A DNA stretch of 64,000 nucleotides from 2-01-FULL-41-14 sp046317875. GTDB taxonomy: Bacteria > Pseudomonadota > Alphaproteobacteria > UBA7879 > UBA5542. Positions 43,186-52,625 of the stretch are shown piece by piece (position 1 is the first letter of the stretch; every line of letters starts with the position of its first letter). The stretch lies in NCBI GenBank assembly GCA_046317875.1, contig JBKCVN010000026.1, positions 22,528-86,527 of the forward strand. The letters are read 5' to 3'. The translations under genes were made by a program, and so were the position numbers. Below the pieces are notes generated by a model. It searched no databases and was not told the DNA's origin. It was given only the letters and a program-made list of their open reading frames with translations.

Positions 43186-44832
43186 TTATGGGTGCGTCAT
43201 CCACCCTGCTTCTGTTAGGGCGTCCTTGATCGCAATTCTCCAGAAGGCCCTTTGCCCTGTATTATCTTCGGATGCATGGGGTGTGTGGAAGAATCGGAGA
43301 GAGTAGTCTTGTTGACTGTTTTTATGAGGTACACGCATGCAGAGGGTCCCATTGCCTTTCTTGATGGGTGTTTTATCTGAAGGATCTTCAGTCAACAAAT
43401 TTTGTCCCACTTTTATGTTCATCTGATTTAAAAGATCGATTGCTTTGCGAAATTTCAAAGTTTTAGAACTAGTTAGTTCTTCGATTATATGTGAATAGTC
43501 TGGGGTTTGAGGGGCCGATGAAGGTTCAATCTTTTTAACGGAAGGTTGTTTAACTCCTCGGTCTAAATGAATAGCTAGGGAATGGGGTTGTTCCTCTTCC
43601 TCTCCCAATGCAATATTTTGATTTTTGCCTTTTCCTTTTGGTTCAGCTTTCGCCCTAGGTGAATCCATTTGTGTCGACTCTGCTTTTTGTTCAAGGACGG
43701 GGGGCAGGGATTGAACTTCATCAGGTATAAGTGTAGCCCCTTCATCAGGCGTAACACTCTTTTGTTCCAGGGGTAGCCTTCCTTTCCCAAGAGATAAGCC
43801 AGGTTGTTGGATTTTTGACATTTCTAAGTGGCCTAATCCCATTTTTTCTTCCAAAAACTTGTCTTCCGCTTCTGATTTCGGTTCAGAAGAGGAGGAAGGC
43901 ATTACCAGGGGGGTCGCCAAGGATTCTTTGCCTTCTTTTTTTAGGGAAGCTTCTGCTTGGACTAAAGTATTTTCTATTTTAAACAGAGTAAGTAACCTGT
44001 GAGTCAGGTTGTCTTTAGTTTCTACTTTGGACTCATATAACTGGGCAAGTAAATCATCGGCTAGCTTCAAACTCACTTCAATTTTTTTTAAAATAGGATT
44101 ATGGGGATTTTCTTTTGCTATTTGGTCCCTTATATTTAGTCCCCATGCGAAGAACGCCTCTGGATAAGAAAGAAGGCTGGATTCATCAACCATTTCCAAA
44201 GCAGTTATCCGAATCGGGGACTTTGAAGAGAGAATCCCGTCTTTTTCTTTAAATGTCTTAATGTTCTTTTCTATGGGCTCAAGTTGGCTCTTAAGAGATT
44301 TATTAAGAAAAGGCTTTAGAATAGAACAAATCGTAAAAAAAGTCTCATGTTCGCTTTCTACCCCTCCTAGATTTCTCTTTTGCAGCCGAAGATGTGAAAA
44401 ATATTTTTCTGCAGACAGCGCCTCAAAAACATGAAACCACAAAAGGCCACAGTGATGATGGGAAAGAGGGATAAGAGCGATGGTTATCTCTTGCATGGTC
44501 TGCAGTAAGGTAAGATCATGACTAATGGCACGTTTTAATTCTATTAAATCAAACAAACTCCATTTTTCAAGATGATTAGGCATCAGAATAGCAGCAGCAG
44601 CTTTTTGTCGAATGCGCTTCTCTATGGCCTCATCAGAGATAAAAGCATCAAATTGCTGATTAAACCTGATCCGACCATCTAGAATTTTGCTCACGGCCTT
44701 AAGGGCGCCTTTGGGGTTGGAGATTTCTTCGCGCGAAAAGAGGGGACGTTCCTGGGCAGCTGTCCATGCAATGCTATTGAAAAATAAAGAAAACATGACT
44801 GTGGCAAAGTAACAGTATTTTAGAAAATTCAA
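43186..44832 (-). CDS. Secreted multidomain protein of unknown function (548 aa)
   Basis: A signal peptide (YCYFATVMFSLFFNSIAWTAA) leads an alpha-helical region (to about 290), a low-complexity Pro/Ser/Lys/Glu linker (300-430) and a compact C-terminal domain from about residue 450. That domain (RKAIDLLNQMNIKVG, GTLCMRVPHK, IAIKDALTEAGW) faintly recalls HicA/YcfA-like dsRBD-fold proteins by pattern; I would not rely on it. It is convergent with the plus-strand secreted gene ending at 43166. Confidence 0.7.
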   Translation of the reverse strand: MNFLKYCYFATVMFSLFFNSIAWTAAQERPLFSREEISNPKGALKAVSKILDGRIRFNQQFDAFISDEAIEKRIRQKAAAAILMPNHLEKWSLFDLIELKRAISHDLTLLQTMQEITIALIPLSHHHCGLLWFHVFEALSAEKYFSHLRLQKRNLGGVESEHETFFTICSILKPFLNKSLKSQLEPIEKNIKTFKEKDGILSSKSPIRITALEMVDESSLLSYPEAFFAWGLNIRDQIAKENPHNPILKKIEVSLKLADDLLAQLYESKVETKDNLTHRLLTLFKIENTLVQAEASLKKEGKESLATPLVMPSSSSEPKSEAEDKFLEEKMGLGHLEMSKIQQPGLSLGKGRLPLEQKSVTPDEGATLIPDEVQSLPPVLEQKAESTQMDSPRAKAEPKGKGKNQNIALGEEEEQPHSLAIHLDRGVKQPSVKKIEPSSAPQTPDYSHIIEELTSSKTLKFRKAIDLLNQMNIKVGQNLLTEDPSDKTPIKKGNGTLCMRVPHKNSQQDYSLRFFHTPHASEDNTGQRAFWRIAIKDALTEAGWMTHP

Positions 44833-44938
44833 TTTGGTGTCCTTTTAAATAAATAACTTCCGAATATATAGAGACTAGATGTGAGAATTCAAGAATAATT
44901 CAATAAAAACATGATTTTAAAGTAAAAAATATAAAGAA

Positions 44939-45844
44939 TTAAGCCCTAGGATGGCTGGATTTATAGATCTGTTGCAACCTTTTGCGGTTGATCTTGGTGT
45001 ATCGTTGTGTGGTGGAGAGTGAGGCGTGTCCCAGCAATTCTTGGATGGTGCGGAGGTCTGCATTTTCCTCGAGCAAATGGGTGGCAAAGCTGTGGCGTAA
45101 AGCATGGGGGGTGACCGTTTCAGGCAGATTGAGGGACCGACGTAATTTTCGCATGGAGTTTTCTGCCACCGAAACGTTCAGTCTTTTGCCCTGGACGCCG
45201 TAAAAAAGAGGGTCGTGGGACGATTGTAAAAAGGGGCAGGAGGTGAGGTAAGATTGGATTTTTTCCCATACGATGGGCAGTAGGGGCACAAGGCGTTCTT
45301 TTTGCCCCTTACCCTTAACGCGTAACATGCCATTGGGTTCGAGGATATCGCCTTGGTTCATTTTTAGGGCCTCGTGAATACGCAGACCACAGCCATACAA
45401 CAGTGTAAAAAAGGCTTCGTCACGTTTGCCCACCCAATCCTGGGGCGCTAAATCACCTGCATGGGCCAGCAGGGTGTGGGCATCCTCTTGCGACAGGGCC
45501 CGGGGAAGGGCTTGCTCTTTTTTTGGGGCCCGAAGGTTGCGGGCGATGGGGTTATGGGCCAGGCCTTGTTGATCGAGAAAGAGGAAGAAACTGCGGATGA
45601 CCGACACCGCCCGTGTGATGGTGGATTTGTTTTGTTCCTGATGGGACAACAGGTGGGTCATCCAGGATCGAAAATCCCGTGCCTTGAGCAAAGTAAGGTC
45701 AGAAAGTGTTACTTCTTGGCCCACATGGGTTTGAAGAAAAGACAAAAATTCATTCAGCACACGTGTGTATACCTGTACCGTGAGGGGCGAGAGATTTTTT
45801 TCCTTTTGAAGCCAGTTGATCCAGTTTTGGATGGGAAGCGACAT
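44939..45844 (-). CDS. xerC: Tyrosine recombinase XerC
   Basis: 301 residues with a SAM-like N-terminal domain (NLSPLTVQVYTRVLNEFL) and the catalytic set Arg155 (GCGLRIHEAL), Lys179 (VKGKGQKER), His247 and Arg250 (PHALRHSFATHLL), His273 (LGHASLSTTQ) and nucleophile Tyr282 (RYTKI). With XerD it resolves chromosome dimers at dif. Near tal and priA as in other alphaproteobacteria, but 1 kb of other genes lies between xerC and tal. An integrase of a mobile element is unlikely given the context. Confidence 0.93.
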   Translation of the reverse strand: MSLPIQNWINWLQKEKNLSPLTVQVYTRVLNEFLSFLQTHVGQEVTLSDLTLLKARDFRSWMTHLLSHQEQNKSTITRAVSVIRSFFLFLDQQGLAHNPIARNLRAPKKEQALPRALSQEDAHTLLAHAGDLAPQDWVGKRDEAFFTLLYGCGLRIHEALKMNQGDILEPNGMLRVKGKGQKERLVPLLPIVWEKIQSYLTSCPFLQSSHDPLFYGVQGKRLNVSVAENSMRKLRRSLNLPETVTPHALRHSFATHLLEENADLRTIQELLGHASLSTTQRYTKINRKRLQQIYKSSHPRA

Positions 45845-45902
45845 GCTACTCTCTTTTTTTTATTCATGGGCGGTATCTTATCATTCGAGCACTATATATA
45901 GT

Positions 45903-46079
45903 ATGCCTAAAAAAGAAGTTTGTGAAAAGCATACCATAGAACAATATAATGGATTTAAACCTATACCTAAGATATTCAGGTATGTAAGTCATAAATATTT
46001 AATCTCTATGGGGGGATCAGATAAATGTAAGAAATTTTTTTCTTCTTTAAAAACATGTTACAATAATAAAAAATGCTAA
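45903..46079 (+). CDS. Possible small Cys-containing protein
   Basis: A 58-codon frame from ATG 45903, no clear ribosome site. The C-terminal end (GGSDKCKKFF, SLKTCYNNKKC) has several Cys and Lys. The frame continues upstream into xerC antisense, so the 5' end is uncertain. It could be a degraded or truncated relative of the Cys-rich gene that starts 16 bp later. Low confidence. Confidence 0.3.
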   Translation: MPKKEVCEKHTIEQYNGFKPIPKIFRYVSHKYLISMGGSDKCKKFFSSLKTCYNNKKC

Positions 46080-46095
46080 AAAAACAGGGAATCAC

Positions 46096-46815
46096 ATGTT
46101 AAAAAATTCATATTATTTTATGATCTTATTGTTTTTGCCATTCATGAATGCGATAGCATCAGATGCACCATGTCCCACCACCCAGCCTTGCAAAAGCGCA
46201 AAAGATTGCCAGTGGAAACCAGGGCCTCAATGTGGAAATGATTTTTTGCATCAGCGATTTAAAAACCTGAAAAAAGACCAGAACACGCATAATCATGGAC
46301 ATCGGTGTAGAACCTTAGAAGCTTACCAAAAAATGGTCAAGGGGGGGCGCCTAAAGAATGCTTTGACCTCAAACTGTTTTAAAGAATTTTGCAGATACTG
46401 GTGTTTAGCCGGACAAAGTGCCAAAAAGACCCAAGATGCCGAGTACGAATTATGTAAATCTTGTGTTAGTGCGACTCGATTAAGGCCTGAAGAACGCGAG
46501 TTAGCAGCTTCATGGTATGATGTCACTCTGCCAGCTAAAAGCCTTAACAAAGAAAGCCCCTCTAAGCTTATGTTTAGAGACGCTTATCGAAAAGTAAAAG
46601 ATTCTTTGGGATCGTCTTACATAAAAAATAAAATGAAATGGTGTAAGAAATCATGTAACAAACGTCAAATTGGACTTTATCCTAACGGTGACGATGATCG
46701 TGACACGAAATCTAAGATGGATCAGTATTATAATAAATGTAGAATTATTTGTGGATTAAAGTCCGAGAATCTCGCGCACGGTCTGAATCTTAAACCCGCA
46801 GCTGATAATTTTTAA
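46096..46815 (+). CDS. Secreted Cys-rich protein of unknown function
   Basis: 239 residues. A Sec signal (YYFMILLFLPFMNAIA, cut before SDAP) is followed by a basic, Cys-rich mature chain with about 15 Cys, many in pairs (CPTTQPC, FCRYWC, CKSC, WCKKSC, CRIIC). Such content implies disulfides and export beyond the cytoplasm. AGGGAA precedes the ATG. It interrupts the conserved xerC-tal-priA block and is AT-richer than those genes, so was likely acquired. Role unknown. Confidence 0.72.
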   Translation: MLKNSYYFMILLFLPFMNAIASDAPCPTTQPCKSAKDCQWKPGPQCGNDFLHQRFKNLKKDQNTHNHGHRCRTLEAYQKMVKGGRLKNALTSNCFKEFCRYWCLAGQSAKKTQDAEYELCKSCVSATRLRPEERELAASWYDVTLPAKSLNKESPSKLMFRDAYRKVKDSLGSSYIKNKMKWCKKSCNKRQIGLYPNGDDDRDTKSKMDQYYNKCRIICGLKSENLAHGLNLKPAADNF

Positions 46816-46898
46816 AAAACTGAAGAAAAAAGAATTCTGGGGGAACGATAGTCTATTCCGTCATTCGGGGATTTCAATTGAGATAGGGGGGGCCAAGT

Positions 46899-46913
46899 TT
46901 GTTGATTCAACAA
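46899..46913. promoter_or_regulatory. 15-bp perfect palindrome between convergent genes
   Basis: TTGTTGA and TCAACAA flank a central T. It lies just beyond the 3' end of the transaldolase gene (stop at 46933, minus) and has no T-run, so it is a weak candidate for either a terminator or a protein site. Confidence 0.25.
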
Positions 46914-46932
46914 CAATAACCCGCCTTGTAAA

Positions 46933-47586
46933 TTAAATCTTCTGGCCTGAATCTTTCCAATCTTTCAGGAACATCTCGAGTCCCTTATCGGTGAGAGGGT
47001 GATGAAGCAATTGTTTGATCACTTTGGAGGGCGCCGTCATCACGTGGGCACCCATCATGGCCGCATCCAGTATGTGACGTGGATGACGGACCGAGGCCAC
47101 CAGAACTTCGGTGGTCAGTTCAGGATAATTCCCATAAATCTGGCAAATTTCTTGAATCAAAGCCAGGCCGTCTTGCCCGATATCATCCAAACGGCCCACA
47201 AAGGGGGAAATAAATGTGGCCCCCGCTTTGGCTGCCATCAGGGCTTGGCCTGAAGAAAAACATAGCGTTACGTTGGTCATGGTGCCCTCTTGATGAAGTA
47301 CGTGGCAAGCCTTGAGCCCTTCACCGGTAAGGGGCAATTTCACACATACGTTCGGGGCAATTTTAGCCAAAGCCCGCCCTTCAGCCAACATGCCTAGGCT
47401 ATCTGTCGAGACCACTTCTGCACTGACGGGGCCGGGCACAATTTCGCAAATTTCTTGGATCACATCCTTAAAATTACGACCTGACTTGGCAACAATGGTG
47501 GGGTTGGTGGTCACACCATCCACAACGCCCATGGCGGCGAGTTCTTTAATTTCTGCAATATCAACACCGTCTACAAAAAACTTCAT
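46933..47586 (-). CDS. tal: Transaldolase / fructose-6-phosphate aldolase (TalC/FSA type)
   Basis: 217 residues of the small transaldolase family: FFVDGVDIAEIKEL, DGVTTNPTIVAKSG and the Schiff-base Lys in VCVKLPLT, with TNVTLCFSSGQAL and SPFVGRLDDIG later. It transfers a dihydroxyacetone unit in the non-oxidative pentose phosphate pathway or acts as an aldolase. Divergent from priA with 61 bp between. Confidence 0.94.
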   Translation of the reverse strand: MKFFVDGVDIAEIKELAAMGVVDGVTTNPTIVAKSGRNFKDVIQEICEIVPGPVSAEVVSTDSLGMLAEGRALAKIAPNVCVKLPLTGEGLKACHVLHQEGTMTNVTLCFSSGQALMAAKAGATFISPFVGRLDDIGQDGLALIQEICQIYGNYPELTTEVLVASVRHPRHILDAAMMGAHVMTAPSKVIKQLLHHPLTDKGLEMFLKDWKDSGQKI

Positions 47587-47647
47587 GGGCTTTCTACTTT
47601 CTGCTACTAATTAAGAGTCTTGATCACCATATCGAAAAAAAGAAAAA

Positions 47648-49678
47648 ATGTCAGCGCCTTGTGAAAAAAAAGTTGAAGTTTTATTGCCGGTTCCTTTTGA
47701 CCAGACCTTTTCATATGGTGTGCCGAGCGAATTTAAGGTGGGAAAAGGGGATTATGTTCAGGTGTCCTTTGGAAGTCGCACTTTGGTGGGGGTGCTATGG
47801 AGTGAAGCTGTGCCTGGGGAAGAAGAAACCCCAGTTGTACCAGCGTTAGGGCCAGCAAAGAAAGCCTATACCCTGAAACCCTTATTAAAGAAATTTGATT
47901 TTCCGCCTTTGAGCCCCCAATCCATAAAATTTGTAGAGTGGGTGGCCCATTATTATATGGCGCCCCTGGGGATGGTTTTAAAGATGGTGTTGGCTGAGCC
48001 ATCAGTTTTTAAAGATATAAAACGTCGCACCCCAAAAGAGATGCCGTTGAAACAATCTGGAGAGCCAGTGGTATTGTCGGCGTCTCAAGAATCTTGTGTT
48101 TCTTTTTTAAAAGAAAAGATGGAGGGGTTCCATACTGTGTTATTAGAGGGGGCCACGGGGTCGGGTAAAACTGAAGTGTACCTGGAACTGGTGAAAGAGA
48201 TCTGTGCCAAAGGTCAACAAGCCGTTGTTTTATTACCCGAAATTGGGTTGGGTACCCAGTGGGTGGCGCGGTTTGAAAAGCGGTTTGGGGAAAAGCCTAT
48301 ATTGTGGCATTCAGACCTGACCCCGGCCCAACGCCGTGATAATTGGGAAAAGATAGCCCAAGGCGAGGCTCGTGTTGTGGTGGGGGCCCGATCGGCTTTG
48401 TTTTTGCCCTATCCAAACCTAGGGCTGGTGGTGGTAGATGAAGAACACGATGGGGGGTACAAACAAGAATCCGGTGTCTTTTACCATGCCCGTGATATGG
48501 CAGTGATTCGGGGGTCTTTGGCCTCGTGTTTGGTGGTGTTGGCCTCGGCCACGCCCTCGTTGGAAACGGTGGTGAATGTGGAGCAGGGGCGATACGACAA
48601 ATGCCATCTGGACCAACGATATGGGGAAGCTGGGTTTGCACACGTTACCCTGATAGATCGCCGTGCCAAGGAAGGAAATCTGGTGCCCGGCAGCCGTTGG
48701 ATTTCAAAACCCCTCTATGTGGCCATACAAGAAACCTTGGCCCAGAAGGATCAGGTTTTATTGTTTTTGAACCGTCGTGGCTATGCACCCATGCTGTTGT
48801 GTAGTGCCTGTGGCGAGCGAACCACCTGTAAACAATGTGATGCGTGGTTGGTGCATCATAAAACCCAAAATAAGTTACAATGCCACCATTGTGGCTATAC
48901 GGAACGACCCCGAACGGTGTGTAAGGGGTGTGGAGAAGAAAATACACTCATTCCCTGTGGGCCGGGGGTGGAACGGGTGATGGAAGAAGTAACGGCCTTA
49001 TTCCCCGACGCCCGCACCTTGATGATGACCAGCGATACCATGACTACCCTGAAACAATCGGAAGAGATGATTGGCAAGATCGAAAAAAAACAGGTGGATA
49101 TTATTGTGGGGACCCAAGTTATGGCCAAGGGGCACCACTTTCCTGATTTAACTTTGGTGGGGGTTATTGATGGGGATTTGGGGCTGGGGGGCAATGATTT
49201 ACGCCTGGTAGAGCGCACTTATCAGTTGTTGCACCAAGTCTCGGGCCGATCGGGCCGGGCGCAGAAAAAAGGGCGGGTGATGATTCAGTCGCACATGGGG
49301 GACCATCCCGTGATGCAGGCTTTAATGGTGCAGGACCCCTCGGGTTTTTTGGCGCTGGAAAAAGAAAGCCGGCAAGTGTTTGGCTTTCCCCCCTATGGAC
49401 GGTTGGCCGCGGTGATTTTATCGGGACGTCAAAGCCATCAGGTGGAGGCTGCGGCCCGCCAAATGGCAGCCTGTATTCCCGTGATAAAAGAGATTGAAGT
49501 GTTGGGACCGGTGCCGGCCGCCATGAGCCGGTTGAAGGGCCAATATCGGTGGCGGTTTTTGGTAAAAAGTGAGCGTGGGATTAAGATACAATCCTTCCTA
49601 AAGAAATGGGTGGAAACCGCCCAGATTCCCACCCACATTCGATTACAGATTGATATGGATCCTTATAACTTTTATTAG
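47648..49678 (+). CDS. priA: Primosomal protein N' (replication restart helicase)
   Basis: 676 residues: N-terminal 3'-end binding domain (VEVLLPVPFDQTFSYGVP), Walker A GATGSGKTEVY, DEEH box in VVVDEEHDGGYKQ, four Cys pairs of the zinc site (CSACGERTTCKQC, CHHC, CKGC), and helicase motif VSGRSGRAQKKGRV. It restarts stalled forks. The final 226 bp (49453-49678) exist as a second, diverged copy at 52397-52622. The stop overlaps the stop of the next, convergent protease gene. Confidence 0.95.
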   Translation: MSAPCEKKVEVLLPVPFDQTFSYGVPSEFKVGKGDYVQVSFGSRTLVGVLWSEAVPGEEETPVVPALGPAKKAYTLKPLLKKFDFPPLSPQSIKFVEWVAHYYMAPLGMVLKMVLAEPSVFKDIKRRTPKEMPLKQSGEPVVLSASQESCVSFLKEKMEGFHTVLLEGATGSGKTEVYLELVKEICAKGQQAVVLLPEIGLGTQWVARFEKRFGEKPILWHSDLTPAQRRDNWEKIAQGEARVVVGARSALFLPYPNLGLVVVDEEHDGGYKQESGVFYHARDMAVIRGSLASCLVVLASATPSLETVVNVEQGRYDKCHLDQRYGEAGFAHVTLIDRRAKEGNLVPGSRWISKPLYVAIQETLAQKDQVLLFLNRRGYAPMLLCSACGERTTCKQCDAWLVHHKTQNKLQCHHCGYTERPRTVCKGCGEENTLIPCGPGVERVMEEVTALFPDARTLMMTSDTMTTLKQSEEMIGKIEKKQVDIIVGTQVMAKGHHFPDLTLVGVIDGDLGLGGNDLRLVERTYQLLHQVSGRSGRAQKKGRVMIQSHMGDHPVMQALMVQDPSGFLALEKESRQVFGFPPYGRLAAVILSGRQSHQVEAAARQMAACIPVIKEIEVLGPVPAAMSRLKGQYRWRFLVKSERGIKIQSFLKKWVETAQIPTHIRLQIDMDPYNFY

Positions 49679-50856
49679 GGTTTGGCCTCGGCTGCGGTTG
49701 CGGCGGCAGGTTCGGGACGGGCCATGACCTTGTTAATTTTCTCCACCAGTTCGGGGGTGAGGGTTTGGAATACATTCAAGGTAAAATGTTCTTCTTCCCC
49801 AGAAAGAACATTCTTGCCACGGATATTACTAGAATAAGACATCAGTCCAAATAGAGAAAATTTATCATCTTCTTTTGTAAATACGGGGCAACCACTGGTA
49901 CCACCCACACAGGGACCGAAAAGTTTTTTCTCTTCATCGGATAGTGTATGAAAAGCTAGGCTTGATTCTTTTTTAAAAGACTCATTGTCGCTAGGGTTTA
50001 ATTTTTCAAAACATCCAAATGCTTTGGGCTTTACGGGTACTGTTCTTAGTGTTTGTACGAAAACCTGGGGCCGAAAATGGGCACACACGCTGTCTCGAGT
50101 CTGGGTTACCAGGGAAGGAAGCCTATGATCGGGGTGCTCAAATATTTTTGGCAGAGGGGCTCTGTCCATAAATGTTGTTCCATTCATGGATTTTTGTCCA
50201 TCAGCAAAACACCACAAACCTTGGGAGGCGATTCCATAAACATTAACGGTGGGGGGATCGATGGGGGTGGCAGAAAGGGTAATGGGTGCAATATTTGGAA
50301 GGGGGTTTTCTACCTTTAACAAAAGAATATCATGAAGTGTGTTAATAGTATGTTTCCCATTTCTTATGATGAAATCATGGGTGCTTAAATTTTGCCGAAA
50401 GCTTTTTAAAAGCCCATTCTCTTTTCCATCACTGAATAGTGGGGGGATATGCTTTTCACTTATTGTGACTTTTGAGAATTGATAACGATTCGTGCAGTGG
50501 TATAATGTTTTATCTTTTTTGGCTTTGGTAATATCCATGTTGCTATTAGTGAGATCAATAGGAATGGTGCTAGGGGAAGGGCTGACCCAAACGGATGTGT
50601 CAGCATCTAATATATGGGTATGATGACAGGAGGTGAGAATATAGTGGGCATTTAAGGCAACGCCTGACCCCATGGAAAGGTCTTGCTCTCCTTTTTTGTA
50701 AGAGACGACCGTCATTATGTTCCCGGCGGGGAAGGTTGGGTGGCTTGCGATGAAAGCTTTTGAGGCTTCATTTGCCTCGAAGGGGTCCTCAAAAGCCCCA
50801 AATCCAGATATAAAAGAACATAGGGTCAGTAGAAAAACTTTTTTTAAGTGCATCAT
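49675..50856 (-). CDS. Secreted trypsin-like serine protease (intact copy)
   Basis: 393 residues with signal peptide (VFLLTLCSFISGFG) and an S1/trypsin-like triad: His78 (ILTSCHHTH, for TAAHC), Asp176 (LHDILLLKV) and Ser321 (VGGTSGCPVF, where the usual SGG is SGC). A C-terminal region (TLNVFQTLTPELVEKI) is shared by all copies here. The Cys after the catalytic Ser-Gly is unusual. It is the only apparently intact member of a four-copy array; the others are broken. Probably acts outside the cytoplasm; substrate unknown. Confidence 0.8.
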   Translation of the reverse strand: MMHLKKVFLLTLCSFISGFGAFEDPFEANEASKAFIASHPTFPAGNIMTVVSYKKGEQDLSMGSGVALNAHYILTSCHHTHILDADTSVWVSPSPSTIPIDLTNSNMDITKAKKDKTLYHCTNRYQFSKVTISEKHIPPLFSDGKENGLLKSFRQNLSTHDFIIRNGKHTINTLHDILLLKVENPLPNIAPITLSATPIDPPTVNVYGIASQGLWCFADGQKSMNGTTFMDRAPLPKIFEHPDHRLPSLVTQTRDSVCAHFRPQVFVQTLRTVPVKPKAFGCFEKLNPSDNESFKKESSLAFHTLSDEEKKLFGPCVGGTSGCPVFTKEDDKFSLFGLMSYSSNIRGKNVLSGEEEHFTLNVFQTLTPELVEKINKVMARPEPAAATAAEAKP

Positions 50857-50908
50857 GATTCTTTCGTAATGAAATAAATGCCTTATCTTATAACAAGTTT
50901 TTTTACTT

Positions 50909-52142
50909 TTATATACTGGAGCCTATTATTTTTTCTATTTTTTCCAAAAGTTCCGGGGTCAGAAGTTGAAAAATATTCAAAGTATGGGGATGGGGGGATT
51001 CTCCGGAGACCTGAACACCAACTTCTAAAGATTGAGAAACAAGTCCTACTAGGTTAAATGAGCCATCTTCATTTTTACTAAAAATAGGTCCGCCACTCAT
51101 GCCCCCCACGAAAGGTCGGCATAAAGGCTTTAAAATATTTAGAGTTGCCTCATCGTTGGGCATATCCCTCTTGTGAAAGGGCCAGCTTGCAGAAAATTTA
51201 TAGCTTTCATCTTCTCCTTCCACCGATTGCGCAAAGACGCTGAAAGCTTTTCCTTTGGCAGAGATTTCAGATACTCGATGCATAAACACTTGGGGTATTA
51301 TTTTATTGAAAATGTTTCCTTCCTCACCTCTCTCAATAAAAGGAACCACTTTTTGGGATCGATTTTTCTTACTTATTAATGGGGGCAATTTTCCATCAAA
51401 GGATTTTTCACCAGTGGAAAATGTCATTTTTGAGATATATCCAATTCCATAAACCAGACTTAGTGTGGCAGGATGGTAGGGTGTTAACTCAAGGGAAGAA
51501 ACACCTGCCATGGGTTTGCAAAGTTCAAAAACAACACAATCGCTGTTGGCTACCATATCTTGGTCAGCGACCCGTGTATAAAATTCCATTGTATTTAGGG
51601 ATTCTGTTAAACTGCTGATGGTATCTTCTATATCTGTTTCACCCAATGGCGTTTCTTCTGTAGATTGAGGCTCTGTAGTATGTTTCAAATCTTCCGCTGT
51701 AGGTTGAAACTGAACGTCTGAAAGGGGGGTGATTTTGGATATTTGGATTGAAACAGTAGGGTCAATTTTTAATAAACCCTTGATATCATAATACCCTTTT
51801 TCATCAAAAGGAACTCTTGGGGCAAGACTGGCAACGCTAGTTGTCCCAGGTTTTAATAGGTTTGCAACATGTGATGACGTTAATCCAAATCTTGCGTTTA
51901 GAAGAATGCAGGAAGCACATGTGATTTCAGCTGGATTTTCGGGGTCAGTCACATAAGGGGTCAGTCACATAAATTGTGCCCACATTTTTAAGGGGTAAAT
52001 TCGGATGACGTGTGCTGAATACCTTAGAGGATATCATTGCTCTCACTGGATCTTCATGAATATCATCACCCGCACTGGATGCGCCAAATGCAGAGATAAA
52101 AGAACATAGGGTCAGCAGAAAAACTTTTTTTAAGTGTATCAT
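50909..52142 (-). pseudogene. Trypsin-like protease, second copy, split by a 16-bp duplication
   Basis: The signal peptide and N-terminus are in one frame (MIHLKKVFLLTLCSFISAFG, from ATG 52142 to a stop at 51945) and the rest in another (reading to 50909). Removing one unit of the 16-bp tandem repeat at 51941-51972 restores one frame: NVGTIYVTDPENPAEITC. The remainder keeps triad-like elements His (GLTSSHVANL), Asp (SDCVVFEL) and Ser (GGMSGGPIF). So this is a recently frameshifted gene, or a length-switchable one. Confidence 0.85.
51941..51972. repeat. Perfect 16-bp tandem duplication
   Basis: GGGGTCAGTCACATAA occurs at 51941-51956 and again immediately at 51957-51972. Being 16 bp, it shifts the reading frame of the protease gene. 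Confidence 0.95.
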
Positions 52143-52229
52143 TCTTATTCCTAATAAATAAAAAATATAAAAACGTTGATTTTTATATAGTTTTTATTAT
52201 TTATTTTTCAATACTTTTATTAAATTTTT

Positions 52230-52396
52230 TTATTTAGGAAATTTTTGAGCATATCGAGTAAGGGTAGGTAATTCTTGTCCTATGGCTTGGGTTATTCGAT
52301 CCATAAGGAGGGGGGAAAACATATGATAAACATTCAAAGTCCCATGGATGGTTTTTTTGGGTGCCTCAATACTCACATTCTGGGTATGGGAGACTA
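52230..52396 (-). pseudogene. C-terminal remnant of a protease copy
   Basis: About 54 codons whose product (AGLVSHTQNVS, then GTLNVYHMFSPLLMDRI) matches the last part of the neighbouring proteases (GLMSYSSN..., TLNVFQTLTPELVEKI). It is cut off exactly where the stray priA copy begins (52396/52397), so the 5' part has been replaced by that sequence. Confidence 0.7.
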
Positions 52397-52622
52397 GGCC
52401 CGCCAAATGGCAGCCTGTATTCCCGTGATAAAAGAGATTGAAGTGTTGGGGCCGGTGCCCGCCGCCATGAGCCGATTGAAGGGCCAATATCGTTGGCGGT
52501 TTTTGGTAAAAAGTGAGCGTGGAATTAAGATACAATCCTTCCTAAAGAAATGGGTGAAAATCAGCCAGATTCCCACCCACATTCGACTGCAGATTGATAT
52601 GGATCCTTATAGTTTTTATTAG
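52397..52622 (+). pseudogene. Stray copy of the priA 3' end
   Basis: These 226 bp match 49453-49678 without gaps, with 13 differences, and include the stop codon. They code for the last 74 residues of PriA (QMAACIPVIKEIEVLG to DMDPYSFY). There is no start or promoter for them. Seven of the 13 changes are silent. Confidence 0.92.
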
Positions 52623-52625
52623 ATC

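Noticed and set aside
48526..48804. Alternate-frame and antisense frames in priA
   Set aside because: priA motifs lie in the main frame throughout, so these are shadows.
52397..52622. Insertion sequence or transposon near the priA fragment
   Set aside because: No transposase frame, terminal inverted repeats or target-site duplication seen; the fragment is simply a copy of the priA end.
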